A DNA stretch of 51,804 nucleotides from Actinomycetes bacterium (GTDB lineage Bacteria > Actinomycetota > Acidimicrobiia > Acidimicrobiales > Acidimicrobiaceae): assembly GCA_021822605.1 (NCBI GenBank), contig JAKAQL010000012.1, forward strand, positions 1 through 51,804. The letters run 5' to 3'. The notes below the pieces were generated by a model that saw nothing but the letters and a program-made list of their open reading frames with translations, was not told where the DNA came from and searched no databases. The translations under genes were made by a program, and so were the position numbers. Below are positions 7,899-16,955 of this stretch, piece by piece (within the stretch, counting starts at the first letter, position 1; each line of letters opens with the position of its first letter).

Positions 7899-8744
7899 AT
7901 GCGCTTTGCAACAATCGATTTTCAAGGACAACCTCGTGCGGCGATTGACTTTGAAAGCCACTATCGCGTGACTCCGTTCCAGGACCTAGCAGAAGCCTTG
8001 CGGGCTTTTGACGGCGACATCAGTGCCCTTGCCGATGTGACCGAGTTCGAGACGGTTGAGACCGCGGACGCCGTCTTGCGCGCTGCTGTGTTGGCTCCAC
8101 GCAAAATTATCTGCCTAGGTCTCAACTTCACTGACCATGTCGCCGAAATGGCTCATGATCGTCCAGCTTTCCCAACCCTGTTTGCCAAGTATCCCCTGAC
8201 ACTGACCGATCCTTATGCCCCACTCGTCAAACCTGCGATCTCCGACAAGATGGACTGGGAGGTTGAGGTCGGTGTGATCATCGGCAAGGCGGCCCGTTTT
8301 GTCACCGAGGAGCAGGCTCTCGATCATGTCGCCGGGTATACGGTCGTCAATGACGTCTCTTTCCGTGACTTTCAAAATCGAACTAGTCAGTTTTTACAGG
8401 GCAAAATCTTCGAGCGCTCCACGCCGGTTGGACCATGTTTGGTGACCCGCGATGAAGTTGACGACGCCACCGATCTCGCAATGACCCTCACGGTCAACGG
8501 TGAGGTGATGCAAAGCGGTCGGAGTTCGCAGATGATTTTTGGAATCGCCGAAACGATCTCCTATCTGTCACAGATACTCACCCTTGAGCCTGGCGACCTG
8601 CTGAGTATGGGCACGCCATCTGGCGTTGGCGCCGGACGCAACCCTCAGCGATTTCTCACTCCGGGAGATGTCATGGAGTCGACCATCGAAGGCATCGGCG
8701 TTCTGACCAACCGCATCGTCGCTCCTGACTCTTCGATGAGTTGA
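7899..8744 (+). CDS. Fumarylacetoacetate hydrolase (FAH) family protein
   Basis: This 281-aa protein carries the FAH fold in its C-terminal 200 residues. Members hydrolyse or isomerise acylpyruvates and related oxo-acids, or decarboxylate oxaloacetate, with a divalent metal. The metal-ligand pattern is visible: ICLGLNFTDHVAEM, then DWEVEVGVIIG (E-x-E), then TVVNDVSFRDFQ (Asp), then QGKIFERSTPVGP and GDLLSMGTPSGVG. The substrate cannot be told. An aromatic-pathway role is possible given the box genes 4 kb away, but they are not linked. The ATG has AGGGAG six bases upstream. Its last 100 bases overlap a gene on the other strand. Confidence 0.9.
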   Translation: MRFATIDFQGQPRAAIDFESHYRVTPFQDLAEALRAFDGDISALADVTEFETVETADAVLRAAVLAPRKIICLGLNFTDHVAEMAHDRPAFPTLFAKYPLTLTDPYAPLVKPAISDKMDWEVEVGVIIGKAARFVTEEQALDHVAGYTVVNDVSFRDFQNRTSQFLQGKIFERSTPVGPCLVTRDEVDDATDLAMTLTVNGEVMQSGRSSQMIFGIAETISYLSQILTLEPGDLLSMGTPSGVGAGRNPQRFLTPGDVMESTIEGIGVLTNRIVAPDSSMS

Positions 8745-8935
8745 CAGTCAACGATCCTGTCGAGTCCGAGGACGACGTCGGTCTCCTCACCATCGACCTC
8801 AGTCAACCACATAGTAGGGTGAACACCTCCAGAGACACTGAGCAGCCGCCCCATCAGGTGCTGGTCTCCCACCATACGCACATCCATGCGCCGGTCGAGA
8901 AAACGACGGACACTTTGTGGCTGTAACGGTTCCAT
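8645..8935 (-). CDS. Small hypothetical protein, SH3/Sm-like pattern, overlapping the FAH gene
   Basis: The 96-aa product is supported by a near-perfect ribosome binding site (AAGGAGGT, five bases before ATG at 8935). Residues about 12-68 alternate charged and hydrophobic residues with turns, as in a small beta barrel: RRMDVRMVGDQHLMGRLLS, then PTMWLTEVDG, then TDVVLGLDRIVDCQLIEE. That recalls Sm/Hfq-like or other SH3-type barrels, but I do not recognise a family. The last 100 bases are antisense to the end of the FAH gene. Its start faces the promoter region of the secreted repeat protein. Confidence 0.6.
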   Translation of the reverse strand: MEPLQPQSVRRFLDRRMDVRMVGDQHLMGRLLSVSGGVHPTMWLTEVDGEETDVVLGLDRIVDCQLIEESGATMRLVRTPMPSMVDSMTSPGVRNR

Positions 8936-9009
8936 AACCACCTCCTTGGTGCTCTCTCGGCTGTTCGTCGCCGCACTTGAGGACATCTTCGATGTATCGA
9001 ATGTTTTTA

Positions 9010-9048
9010 TTGAACATTTGTTGGATGTATTCTCTCAATAGTTGAACA
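9010..9048. promoter_or_regulatory. TTGAACA direct repeat in an AT-rich divergent promoter region
   Basis: TTGAACA occurs at 9010-9016 and 9042-9048, 32 bases apart start to start, which is about three helical turns. The stretch is much richer in A and T than its surroundings and lies between two divergent genes, so it may bind a regulator. A TTGACG at 9053-9058 could be the -35 box for the repeat protein. Confidence 0.3.
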
Positions 9049-9106
9049 CCGATTGACGATAGAGGGTAACATAACTACCGTCGATTCACCGTTACCTGGG
9101 GGTATC

Positions 9107-11029
9107 ATGTTCAGACACAGCCGTGGTGCGATTTTGCGCTCGTTGGCTATCAGCCTTGCACTCGTACTCGCAGTCCTCGCTCTGCCGACGAAACAGGCGA
9201 CTCGGTCAACCGCGACCCTTCCCGCCTCACATCTCACCAGCTCGACTACCGCCAGTGCTGGTTACCTCCTTGCCGGGGCGGACGGTTCTGTCTACGGTTT
9301 TGGGGCACAGAGCTATGGGTCGACCTACTCCGACGGACTCACCGGGTTAGGCGGCACTCACCCGCTAGCGGCACCGATCGTTGGCATGGCAGCGACACCA
9401 GACGGAGGGGGCTACTGGATGGTTGGCAAGGATGGTGGCATCTTTGACTTTGGTAACGCGCACTTCTACGGCTCCACCTACACCTACGGGATCACGGGCC
9501 TGGGTGGAGCCCACCCGTTGAATGCCCCGATCGTTGGCATGGCGGCGACGCCAAACGGAGGGGGCTACTGGCTCGTAGCTGCCGATGGTGGGGTCTTTGA
9601 CTTTGGTAACGCGCACTTCTACGGCTCCACCTACACCTACGGGATCACGGGCCTGAGTGGAGCCCACCCGTTGAATGCCCCGATCGTTGGCATCGTTCCT
9701 ACTCCGAACGGGGGAGGCTACTGGTTAATCGCTGCCGATGGTGGGGTCTTTGACTTTGGCGATGCTGGCTTCTACGGCTCCACCTACACCTACGGGATCA
9801 CGGGCCTGAGTGGAGCCCACCCGTTGAATGCCCCGATCGTTGGCATGGCAGCGACGCCAAACGGAGAGGGCTATTGGATGGTGGCCGCCGATGGTGGGGT
9901 CTTTGACTTTGGCGATGCTGGATTCTACGGCTCGACCTACTCCGATGGGATCACGGGCCTGGGTGGAGCCCACCCACTGAACAAACCGATCGTTGGCATG
10001 ACGGTTGCACCCGGGGGCAACGGCTACTGGTTGGTGGCCGCCGATGGTGGGGTCTTTAACTTCGGCTCTGCCCCGTTCTTAAACTCCTTGGGTAGCGAAC
10101 AGATACCAGCTCCCATCGTGGCAATGGTCATGGTCCCGCAGGAGCATGGCTACGACGTATCCAACTTCAACTGCCAAGACCTACCGAACTCCCCACAGGG
10201 GCTCATGTTCGTCGAGACCAACGGCTATCCCTTTAGTTTCGACTACGCTCCGCCGTCAAGCACCGCGTGCGGAACACCTAGCGATGGGATCTCACAGGGT
10301 CTCATGGCCGCACTTGAGATCGCAGGCAACGCCACCCAACCCTACCTTTTCGTTGGTGACAGCCCGAGTGCCACTAACGCGAACCCCGCCGTCACCGACT
10401 ACGTCCCCAGCGGGTGCGCCACTGACAGCGCCGACGTAGGCCTCGCCGCTAACGGCACTGCACTCCCGGGTTGGAATAGCACAACCTGCCAATACGATGA
10501 GCCAAGTGCTGGCGGAGACTTTACCAATGCACCGGTGACGACACAGGGTTGCCAACTCTACGTGGACGCTGGCCACTCCTGTGGCGCACCAGGCCCTAAC
10601 TTCAACTTCGGTTGGCAGCAGGCGATCTTTGGCTACGACACCGCTACCATCAACGCCAACGCTGCAGATCTTCCAAACATTGTCCATAACACCTGGTGGC
10701 TCGACGTTGAGACAGGAGGAACGTGGACCAGCAACCCGCAATCCAATTACGACGCCATCCTCGGCGCCATCTCAGCCCTTGAGTCACTCGGCGTCGCCAA
10801 CGTAGGCGTCTACTCAACGAACTACCAGTGGTCCCAGATCACTGACGGAGGCACTCTTCCCTCGGGGACCTCCCTCTGGGTCCCCGATCCCGGAGCAAGC
10901 CCAGCATCCGTCTGTCAAGGGACCGCTGGATCGAGTTGGTCTCCGTTTGGCGGTGGTGCCATTCGCTATGTCCAATACGGTACAACAGGCCAGTTCGGTG
11001 GCGCTATCGATGAGGATGCGAGCTGCTAA
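9107..11029 (+). CDS. Secreted repeat protein with a GH25-like C-terminal domain
   Basis: The start is ATG at 9107, with GGGGGT just upstream and a signal peptide directly after (RHSRGAILR, then a hydrophobic stretch to about residue 28). The 640-aa product then has six units of the GYWLVAADGGVFDFG type, five of them exactly 51 residues, a repeat common in Acidimicrobiia and other actinobacteria and probably a beta-propeller-like fold. From about residue 348 a cysteine-containing C-terminal domain begins with YDVSNFNC and includes WWLDVETGG and GVYSTNYQW, which recall the GH25-like TIM barrel with its D-x-E site. The protein is probably exported and acts on or binds the envelope; enzymatic activity is unproven. 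It ends in a 4-base overlap (CTAA) with the convergent VWA gene. Confidence 0.8.
   Translation: MFRHSRGAILRSLAISLALVLAVLALPTKQATRSTATLPASHLTSSTTASAGYLLAGADGSVYGFGAQSYGSTYSDGLTGLGGTHPLAAPIVGMAATPDGGGYWMVGKDGGIFDFGNAHFYGSTYTYGITGLGGAHPLNAPIVGMAATPNGGGYWLVAADGGVFDFGNAHFYGSTYTYGITGLSGAHPLNAPIVGIVPTPNGGGYWLIAADGGVFDFGDAGFYGSTYTYGITGLSGAHPLNAPIVGMAATPNGEGYWMVAADGGVFDFGDAGFYGSTYSDGITGLGGAHPLNKPIVGMTVAPGGNGYWLVAADGGVFNFGSAPFLNSLGSEQIPAPIVAMVMVPQEHGYDVSNFNCQDLPNSPQGLMFVETNGYPFSFDYAPPSSTACGTPSDGISQGLMAALEIAGNATQPYLFVGDSPSATNANPAVTDYVPSGCATDSADVGLAANGTALPGWNSTTCQYDEPSAGGDFTNAPVTTQGCQLYVDAGHSCGAPGPNFNFGWQQAIFGYDTATINANAADLPNIVHNTWWLDVETGGTWTSNPQSNYDAILGAISALESLGVANVGVYSTNYQWSQITDGGTLPSGTSLWVPDPGASPASVCQGTAGSSWSPFGGGAIRYVQYGTTGQFGGAIDEDASC
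9257..10143 (+). repeat. 153-bp tandem repeat within the secreted protein gene
   Basis: Five units of 153 bp (51 codons) plus a shorter sixth. The phrase TTCTACGGCTC recurs at 9464, 9617, 9770 and 9923, exactly 153 bases apart, and the middle copies are nearly identical in DNA for long stretches. That points to recent duplication or gene conversion, and copy number may vary between strains. Confidence 0.9.
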
Positions 11030-12366
11030 AGGATCTGCTCAACGAAGTGCTCCAACTGCCGTAGCGTTCGGCACTCAACGACGGAACCACACCAGGAGGA
11101 GTAACTCGCCATCGTCGAGTCCCCAGTGTTCCAGTAACCCTTCGGCTCCGGATTCAGCCAATACGTGGCTTTTGCACGCTCGGCGAAGGCCCGAAAGTGG
11201 AGTTCCTCTGGGTCATGATAGTTCGACCGCGCGTCGCCGCAGATGATAAGAGTCGTCGAAGGAGAGATGGCTGCTGAATAACGCTCATCAAAGTGGCGAA
11301 AGGTAGCCCCGTAGTCTGAGTGTCCAACCAACCCAACGACCTTGGCAGACTGAGCGACACTTCGGAGCGCAACCTCGATATCGCGCCCGCCTCCAAGGAG
11401 CTCCGTCACCTCGTCTACCTCGTCGATGAAGGCGAAGCTGCGCAGGCGTCGGAGTTCGTGTGAGAGTGCAAACAGCAGTTGCATGGTGAACCGAGCGAAG
11501 GAGGCGACAGAGCCGGAGACATCCGCCAGTAGGACAACCTCCGGGCGCATCGGTCGATCGTCACGAGTCACCGGGTCGAGCGGAACGCCACCGGTCGACA
11601 ATGATCGTCGGATCGTTGCCCGAAAGTCAAGACGACCAGCGTTATGAGCTCGATGTCGGCGTTCAAGTTTAGCGGTTAACTTCACCGCTAACGGAGTAAC
11701 GATACGCCGCAGCTCTCGGAGCTCCTCGCGTGAGGCATGCATAATCTCCACATCCTCGGGCAGGTGTAAACCAAGCGTTCGTGCAACCTCAGCTGCACCT
11801 CGGGCCTCCACAACGCGTGCTAACACCTCGCGGTCGATAGCCGATGTCAGCGCCTTTAAGCGCTGGGTGGCTTCGAAATCAGCATCATCGAAGACTGACA
11901 CCGGATCCCCCTGTTGCTGGGTGGCGAGTCCTGCCAAGAGCTCAAAGCGGAGCCGATCAATATCAAGCCCCCTCGCCGTTCGATAGGCGTAGTAGACCCC
12001 TGAGACAGGGCGCTCCGGCGAAACGCCGGCAAAACGCTCGACCGCCTGACCGACCAGCTCGCCAAGTCGCTCGTAGTCTTGGGCCAGTAGAGCGTCCCGA
12101 ATGGCCTCGACAAGCTCCTCCTCCTCGTCTTGATCGGCTCCCGAACGTGAGCCAACGGAGAAGAAGACATCGAAGAGGCGGTTGAAGATGGCCAACGAGG
12201 ACTGATCCTTGATGAGGGTAGCCGCCAGCGCTGAGCGGAGCACCTCTCTGTCGAGTAGGTCAATCGATGCCAAAGCGGCTCCTGCGTCGATCACCGATGA
12301 CGGACTCAGGTTCACTCCTGCAGCACGGAGAGCTCCCACAAACGCAAGAAGGGTGTTGAGCAGCAC
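11026..12366 (-). CDS. VWA domain protein, CoxE-like
   Basis: This 446-aa protein has a helical N-terminal region and a C-terminal von Willebrand A domain with the metal-site motif LLADVSGSVASF (DVSGS at 282-286) and later THR/DAR-type segments. It is the CoxE-like family, which works with MoxR AAA+ ATPases to insert metals or remodel protein complexes. I chose GTG at 12366, one base after the moxR stop. A longer form from 12417 would overlap moxR. The tight coupling and the MoxR partner support a two-protein ATPase/VWA system; the target is not encoded nearby. It ends in a 4-base overlap with the convergent repeat-protein gene. Confidence 0.85.
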   Translation of the reverse strand: MLLNTLLAFVGALRAAGVNLSPSSVIDAGAALASIDLLDREVLRSALAATLIKDQSSLAIFNRLFDVFFSVGSRSGADQDEEEELVEAIRDALLAQDYERLGELVGQAVERFAGVSPERPVSGVYYAYRTARGLDIDRLRFELLAGLATQQQGDPVSVFDDADFEATQRLKALTSAIDREVLARVVEARGAAEVARTLGLHLPEDVEIMHASREELRELRRIVTPLAVKLTAKLERRHRAHNAGRLDFRATIRRSLSTGGVPLDPVTRDDRPMRPEVVLLADVSGSVASFARFTMQLLFALSHELRRLRSFAFIDEVDEVTELLGGGRDIEVALRSVAQSAKVVGLVGHSDYGATFRHFDERYSAAISPSTTLIICGDARSNYHDPEELHFRAFAERAKATYWLNPEPKGYWNTGDSTMASYSSWCGSVVECRTLRQLEHFVEQIL

Positions 12367-12367
12367 G

Positions 12368-13219
12368 TTACGAGACTCGTGGCAACAGTTCCTTGAGTGC
12401 CCTCTCGATGTCGGCACGATTCTTCAACAGAATGGGAAGGGTCGAAGCTAGGATCTCATCGTCAAGAGACTCTACCGAGAGTGCCAACAACGATCGACCC
12501 CAATCAAGCGTTTCGGCGATCGATGGGCTCTTCTTCAGGTCCATCGATCGCAGGCGAGCCACGATGGACACGAGACGCTCAGCAAGTGTCTCCTCAATCC
12601 CAGGGATCGCTGTACGCACAATGTCGAGTTCCCGTGCTTGGCTTGGATAATCGAGATAGAGATACAGTGCCCGCCGCTTCAGTGCCTCAGAGAGCTCCCG
12701 CATGCCGTTGGAGGTTAACACAACGATCGGCTTGGAGGTGGCTACAACCGTACCAAGTTCAGGAACCGTGACCTGGAACTCGGCTAGGACCTCAAGCAAC
12801 AGAGCTTCCGTTTCGACCTCTAAACGGTCCACCTCATCGATGAGCAATATTTTCTCGGCCCCTCCCCTCAGGGCAGCCAGGAGTGGACGCTCCAACAGAA
12901 ACTCCGACGAGAAGATCGACTGCACCTCTCGATCAGCATGGGCCTGCAGTGCTAATAGCTGCTTGCGGTAGTCCCACTCATAGAGCGCTCGCGATTCATC
13001 CAGCCCTTCATAACACTGCAACCGAATCAACTCCAACGAAAACGCCTTAGAGAGCGCTTTGGCAAGCTCGGTCTTCCCAGTCCCTGCCGGACCCTCGACC
13101 AAAATAGGCTTCGATAACTTGGTCGCGAGGAAGACAGCTGTGGCGATCTCGGTACTCGGCAGGTAACCTACCTGAGAGAGTGAGTCCGAGACCTCCTTTT
13201 GACTCTGAAGGTACAACAC
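12368..13219 (-). CDS. MoxR-family AAA+ ATPase
   Basis: This 283-aa ATPase has Walker A GPAGTGKT at 43-50, Walker B LLIDEVD at 124-130 and a sensor-type segment IVVLTSNG. MoxR proteins use ATP to remodel or activate partner complexes, usually with a VWA protein, which here is the next gene. The GTG at 13219 follows a GGAGG site with very short spacing; the next codon TTG would be better spaced, so the start may shift by one codon. It begins 9 bases after the proA stop and is likely transcribed with it. Confidence 0.9.
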   Translation of the reverse strand: MLYLQSQKEVSDSLSQVGYLPSTEIATAVFLATKLSKPILVEGPAGTGKTELAKALSKAFSLELIRLQCYEGLDESRALYEWDYRKQLLALQAHADREVQSIFSSEFLLERPLLAALRGGAEKILLIDEVDRLEVETEALLLEVLAEFQVTVPELGTVVATSKPIVVLTSNGMRELSEALKRRALYLYLDYPSQARELDIVRTAIPGIEETLAERLVSIVARLRSMDLKKSPSIAETLDWGRSLLALSVESLDDEILASTLPILLKNRADIERALKELLPRVS

Positions 13220-13228
13220 CCCTCCAGG

Positions 13229-14530
13229 TTAGCAACGAATCTGGCCCTCTCCTTCGATAAGGATCTTGGTAGTCGTCAGTTGCGCGATCCCCATCGGACC
13301 GCGCGCGTGGAGTTTTTGCGTGCTAATGCCTATTTCTGCACCCATGCCTAATTGGCCCCCATCAACAAAGCGCGTCGAGGCATTGACGAGTACGCTGGCC
13401 GCATCAACCTCACGTTCAAAGCGCTGCGCGTGACCAAAGCTCTCGGTAATAATAGCCTCAGAATGGCCGGAGCTGTACTGACGTATATGGTCGATCGCCT
13501 CGTCGAGGCTATCGACCACTCGAACCGCCAGAATCAAATCCAAGAACTCACGAGCGTAGTCATCCTCCGTGACGGCGACCGCACGCTGACAGGTTTGCCG
13601 AGTACGCTCATCACCCCGAAACTCTACGGCTGGTAGCGCCTTTTCCAACAGGCGCAGCAGCGGCTCGGCAATGCTGGCATGGATGAGAAGTGTCTCGATA
13701 GCATTGCAGACTCCTGGGCGTTGCACCTTAGCGTTCTCGATGATCGCGACCGCCATCGAAAGATCGGCACCCTCATCGACATAGACATGGCAGTTCCCAT
13801 CGCCGTCGATGATGGTAGGCACCGTGGCCTGGGAGCGAACGGTAGCGATCAGTTCCGGACCTCCTCTTGGAATAAGCACATCCATCGCCTCACCAAGTCG
13901 CATAAAAGCGATGGCACCATCGCGACTTGTCTCCGTTGCCAACCCAACAAGGCTCGTCGGCAAACCGACCTTGACGAGCGCCCTCTTGAGCGACGCGACG
14001 ATAGCCTGATTCGAGTGCAGCGCCTGTGACGAGCCTCGCAGCAAAATAGCATTTCCGGAATACAGAGCAAGTGCACTCGCGTCCGAGGTTACGTTAGGGC
14101 GATTCTCATAGATCACGCCCACTACGCCGAGAGGCACCCGAACCCTTCGTACCCTTAACCCGTTCGCAAGCACCCAGCCCTCAACCACCTCGCCGACCAC
14201 ATCACGCTGGCGAGAGATCTCTCGAACCGAGGCGACCATGGATCCTATGCGAGCCTCATCAAGAGTGAGGCGATCACGTTGTGCGGCGGTGAGGTCCGAT
14301 GCACCATCGAGATCGATCTGATTCGCCGCTAGTATCGCTCGCCGATCAGCTTCGATCGCTATCGCAATACTCTCGAGAAGTTGAGCTCGCAGCGCACCCG
14401 AGCTCGTCGCTAGGAGACGCTGTGCAACCTTCGCCTCTTCAGCCATACTCATGAGCCCATCACGAGCATGCGCGTAGACACTACGGCTTTCCTCCGTAAT
14501 CTTCTCTTGCACAGTGGCATCCTGTGTCAT
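13229..14530 (-). CDS. proA: Glutamate-5-semialdehyde dehydrogenase ProA
   Basis: The 433-aa enzyme reduces gamma-glutamyl phosphate with NADPH, the second step of proline synthesis. Family motifs are ENRPNVTSDASALALYSGN, the catalytic cysteine in RPGVCNAIETLL and VDGGQLGMGAEIGISTQK near the C-terminus. ATG at 14530 has GAGGT five bases upstream. It follows proB by 41 bases and is very probably co-transcribed with it. Confidence 0.95.
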   Translation of the reverse strand: MTQDATVQEKITEESRSVYAHARDGLMSMAEEAKVAQRLLATSSGALRAQLLESIAIAIEADRRAILAANQIDLDGASDLTAAQRDRLTLDEARIGSMVASVREISRQRDVVGEVVEGWVLANGLRVRRVRVPLGVVGVIYENRPNVTSDASALALYSGNAILLRGSSQALHSNQAIVASLKRALVKVGLPTSLVGLATETSRDGAIAFMRLGEAMDVLIPRGGPELIATVRSQATVPTIIDGDGNCHVYVDEGADLSMAVAIIENAKVQRPGVCNAIETLLIHASIAEPLLRLLEKALPAVEFRGDERTRQTCQRAVAVTEDDYAREFLDLILAVRVVDSLDEAIDHIRQYSSGHSEAIITESFGHAQRFEREVDAASVLVNASTRFVDGGQLGMGAEIGISTQKLHARGPMGIAQLTTTKILIEGEGQIRC

Positions 14531-14571
14531 GGCACCTCACCTCGGGCTAGGGGACGTTCCTCGCATTCCTC

Positions 14572-15654
14572 TCAGCGTACCCCGTCGGCGCCACTGCTTT
14601 GGACAAGAATGGCGAGATCGTCTCGATGCACCACAACCCCTCGAGTCCCGAGTATGACCGAGGCATCTAGGCGGGCAATTCCACGAGCGAACACCTCGCC
14701 CGCTACCGTCTCGATCTCAACCGTGGCGCCTGCCATGAAACGACCACGCACTTCGCGAACTCCGACCGCCAACAGAGATGCCGAACTCGAACAAAGTGCA
14801 TTTCTGGCCCCCTCGTCGACGATGAGCGACCCTTCTGGATCGGTAGCGTATGCGATCCAGAGGCGGCGTGCAGGCTCACGCACACCAAGGGACGGTATCA
14901 GCGTCGATGGAGAAGGGCGTGCTCCAATTGAAGCGACGATGACGTCCTCCGTCCCTGCTGACGCTATCAGGCAATCCACGCCAGAGCGGGCAGCGATAGT
15001 GGCCGCCGCTAACTTCGACGACATCCCCCCGCTTCCTCGACCTGAGATGGAGCCTTGCGCCCGCACAGAATCAAAGTCGTCAAGCTCCAGTCGTTCGATC
15101 AGCTGCGCTCCGCTGACTCGCCTGGGATCGGCGTCGTAGACCCCTGGCAAATCGGTCAACAGAAGCAAGAGATCAGCATGGACAAGATGGGAGACCAGTG
15201 CCGCTAGACGATCGTTATCGCCAAAGCGAATCTCCTCGTTCGCAACGGCATCATTTTCGTTGATCACCGGGACGACCTGCATACGCAACAACTCCAAAAG
15301 CGTGGATCTCGCATGCAAATACTGACGGCGATCTCCAAAATCCTGTGGAGCAAGCAGTATCTGGCCAATCTCCATGTCACGAGCTCGGAAAAGCTGTGCC
15401 AGCTGCGCGAGCAACTCCACTTGGCCAACAGCGCTGATCGCCTGCAGGACTGCAGCCTCCGTTGGCCTGGCGATACCCAGTCGCCGCACGCCGAGTGCGA
15501 TCGCGCCTGAGACGACCAGAACAACCTCAACACCACGACGACGTACCACATCGATACCTTGGACCAGACTTGTGGCGATCTCTTCGCGAAACTCCCCGAC
15601 ATCGGTGGTCAACGATGTCGTTCCAACCTTCACAACGAGGCGCGAGACGCTCAT
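14572..15654 (-). CDS. proB: Glutamate 5-kinase ProB with PUA domain
   Basis: The 360-aa kinase phosphorylates glutamate, the first and usually proline-inhibited step of proline synthesis. The amino-acid kinase domain shows KVGTTSL at residues 9-15, NENDAVA and the SGGMSSKL loop. A C-terminal PUA domain follows from about residue 270, giving the full-length two-domain form. The ATG overlaps the obg stop in ATGA, so translation is coupled to obg. Confidence 0.95.
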   Translation of the reverse strand: MSVSRLVVKVGTTSLTTDVGEFREEIATSLVQGIDVVRRRGVEVVLVVSGAIALGVRRLGIARPTEAAVLQAISAVGQVELLAQLAQLFRARDMEIGQILLAPQDFGDRRQYLHARSTLLELLRMQVVPVINENDAVANEEIRFGDNDRLAALVSHLVHADLLLLLTDLPGVYDADPRRVSGAQLIERLELDDFDSVRAQGSISGRGSGGMSSKLAAATIAARSGVDCLIASAGTEDVIVASIGARPSPSTLIPSLGVREPARRLWIAYATDPEGSLIVDEGARNALCSSSASLLAVGVREVRGRFMAGATVEIETVAGEVFARGIARLDASVILGTRGVVVHRDDLAILVQSSGADGVR

Positions 15655-16934
15655 CAGTCCTCCTCGAAGGTGAACTCGAAACTCCCTATCTTCACGAGGT
15701 CACCTTCACGACAGCCAAGCCGTCGCAGCATCCGGAAAACTCCCATACGCTCCAATCGCGTGTGGACAATGGCGAGTGCATCGGCTTGACCCAGGTCACT
15801 CAAACCTACAGCATGCAGGGCATCTCTTCCGTCAACCACAAAGGTCGCGTCTCCAGTACGGCTTACCCGAACCTCAAAATTCGGTCGAGGTCGATAGACC
15901 ATCCTCTCGACCGCCGCTGGACCTTCAGCTTTTGCAGACGTCACAATTTGGGCGAACCCATAGATGACATTCGCCATACCTCGCCGATCGACGTTCGAGA
16001 CAACCCCGACGAGTGGCATGGAGAACTGTTCGGCGATCCGACTCATACGTCGCTCCGCCTCCTCCTCATCGTCAACTAGATCGAGCCGTGTACCCACAAG
16101 TACGCGTGGACGATCACCGAGCGACTCCTGGTAGTTGGTCAGTTCACGCAGCAACTGCCTCACACAAACCGCCATTGCCCGCTCCTCCAGATCAGCTGGA
16201 ACAACGAGGGCCAAGGCGACCGCCCGCTCGACGTGCCGCAAGAAGGCATGACCCAACCCGCGGCCCTCACTCGCACCCTCAATCAGCCCTGGAATATCAG
16301 CGACAATGTACTCCGTCGCGTCCGCCGGACGCACTACCCCTAGGTTCGGGATGAGCGTGGTGAAAGCGTAGTCCGCTATTTTCGGGCGTGCCCTGGAGAT
16401 GTTAGCGATCAGGGAGGACTTACCAACGTTTGGCTCCCCGATCAAACAGACATCGGCCTTGAGTTTGAGCTCGAGATTAAACCAGAACTCTTCTCCCACC
16501 TCGCCCTGTTCGGCGAAACCAGGTGCCCGCCGCCGATTGGAGAGAAACCTAGCGTTGCCAGCACCCCCTCGGCCGCCCCGGGCGAGCACGTAGACCGCAC
16601 CGGGTTCTGCAAGATCGGCGACGAGTGTGCCGTCAAAGTCTCGCACCACCGTACCGAGAGGCACTCCAACCACCTGATCACGACCCCCCGCTCCGTGCAT
16701 CTTCTTTCCTTGTCCGTGGGCACCATCGCCGGCTCGACGGAATGGCTGATCTCGGAAGATAATCAACGAAGCAAGCTGTGGATTGACCTTGAGAATCACG
16801 TCTCCGCCCTTGCCTCCGTCTCCCCCGTCCGGCCCACCGCGGTCCACGTGTGCTTCGCGTCGAAATGAGACTGCACCGGCTCCTCCGTTCCCCCCCTTCA
16901 CATGGATCTGGGCAGCATCTACGAACTCCGCCAT
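15654..16934 (-). CDS. obgE: GTPase Obg/CgtA
   Basis: Obg is an essential GTPase of 50S ribosome assembly and growth control. The 426-aa product has the glycine-rich Obg domain (GGNGGAGAVSFRRE...), the GTPase domain with GEPNVGKSSLI, DIPGLIEGAS and TRLD (its NKxD-type motif), and the C-terminal OCT domain found in Gram-positive and actinobacterial proteins. I chose ATG at 16934 (MAEFVDAA) over GTG at 16940 because GAGGT is well placed for it and the family starts there. Confidence 0.96.
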   Translation of the reverse strand: MAEFVDAAQIHVKGGNGGAGAVSFRREAHVDRGGPDGGDGGKGGDVILKVNPQLASLIIFRDQPFRRAGDGAHGQGKKMHGAGGRDQVVGVPLGTVVRDFDGTLVADLAEPGAVYVLARGGRGGAGNARFLSNRRRAPGFAEQGEVGEEFWFNLELKLKADVCLIGEPNVGKSSLIANISRARPKIADYAFTTLIPNLGVVRPADATEYIVADIPGLIEGASEGRGLGHAFLRHVERAVALALVVPADLEERAMAVCVRQLLRELTNYQESLGDRPRVLVGTRLDLVDDEEEAERRMSRIAEQFSMPLVGVVSNVDRRGMANVIYGFAQIVTSAKAEGPAAVERMVYRPRPNFEVRVSRTGDATFVVDGRDALHAVGLSDLGQADALAIVHTRLERMGVFRMLRRLGCREGDLVKIGSFEFTFEED

Positions 16935-16955
16935 CCTCACCTCGTCTATACCAGA

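Noticed and set aside
9365-9973. Repetitive antisense frames (GSTQARDPVGVGGAVE type) suggesting a repeat protein on the minus strand
   Set aside because: They only mirror the 153-bp repeats of the secreted protein gene on the plus strand.
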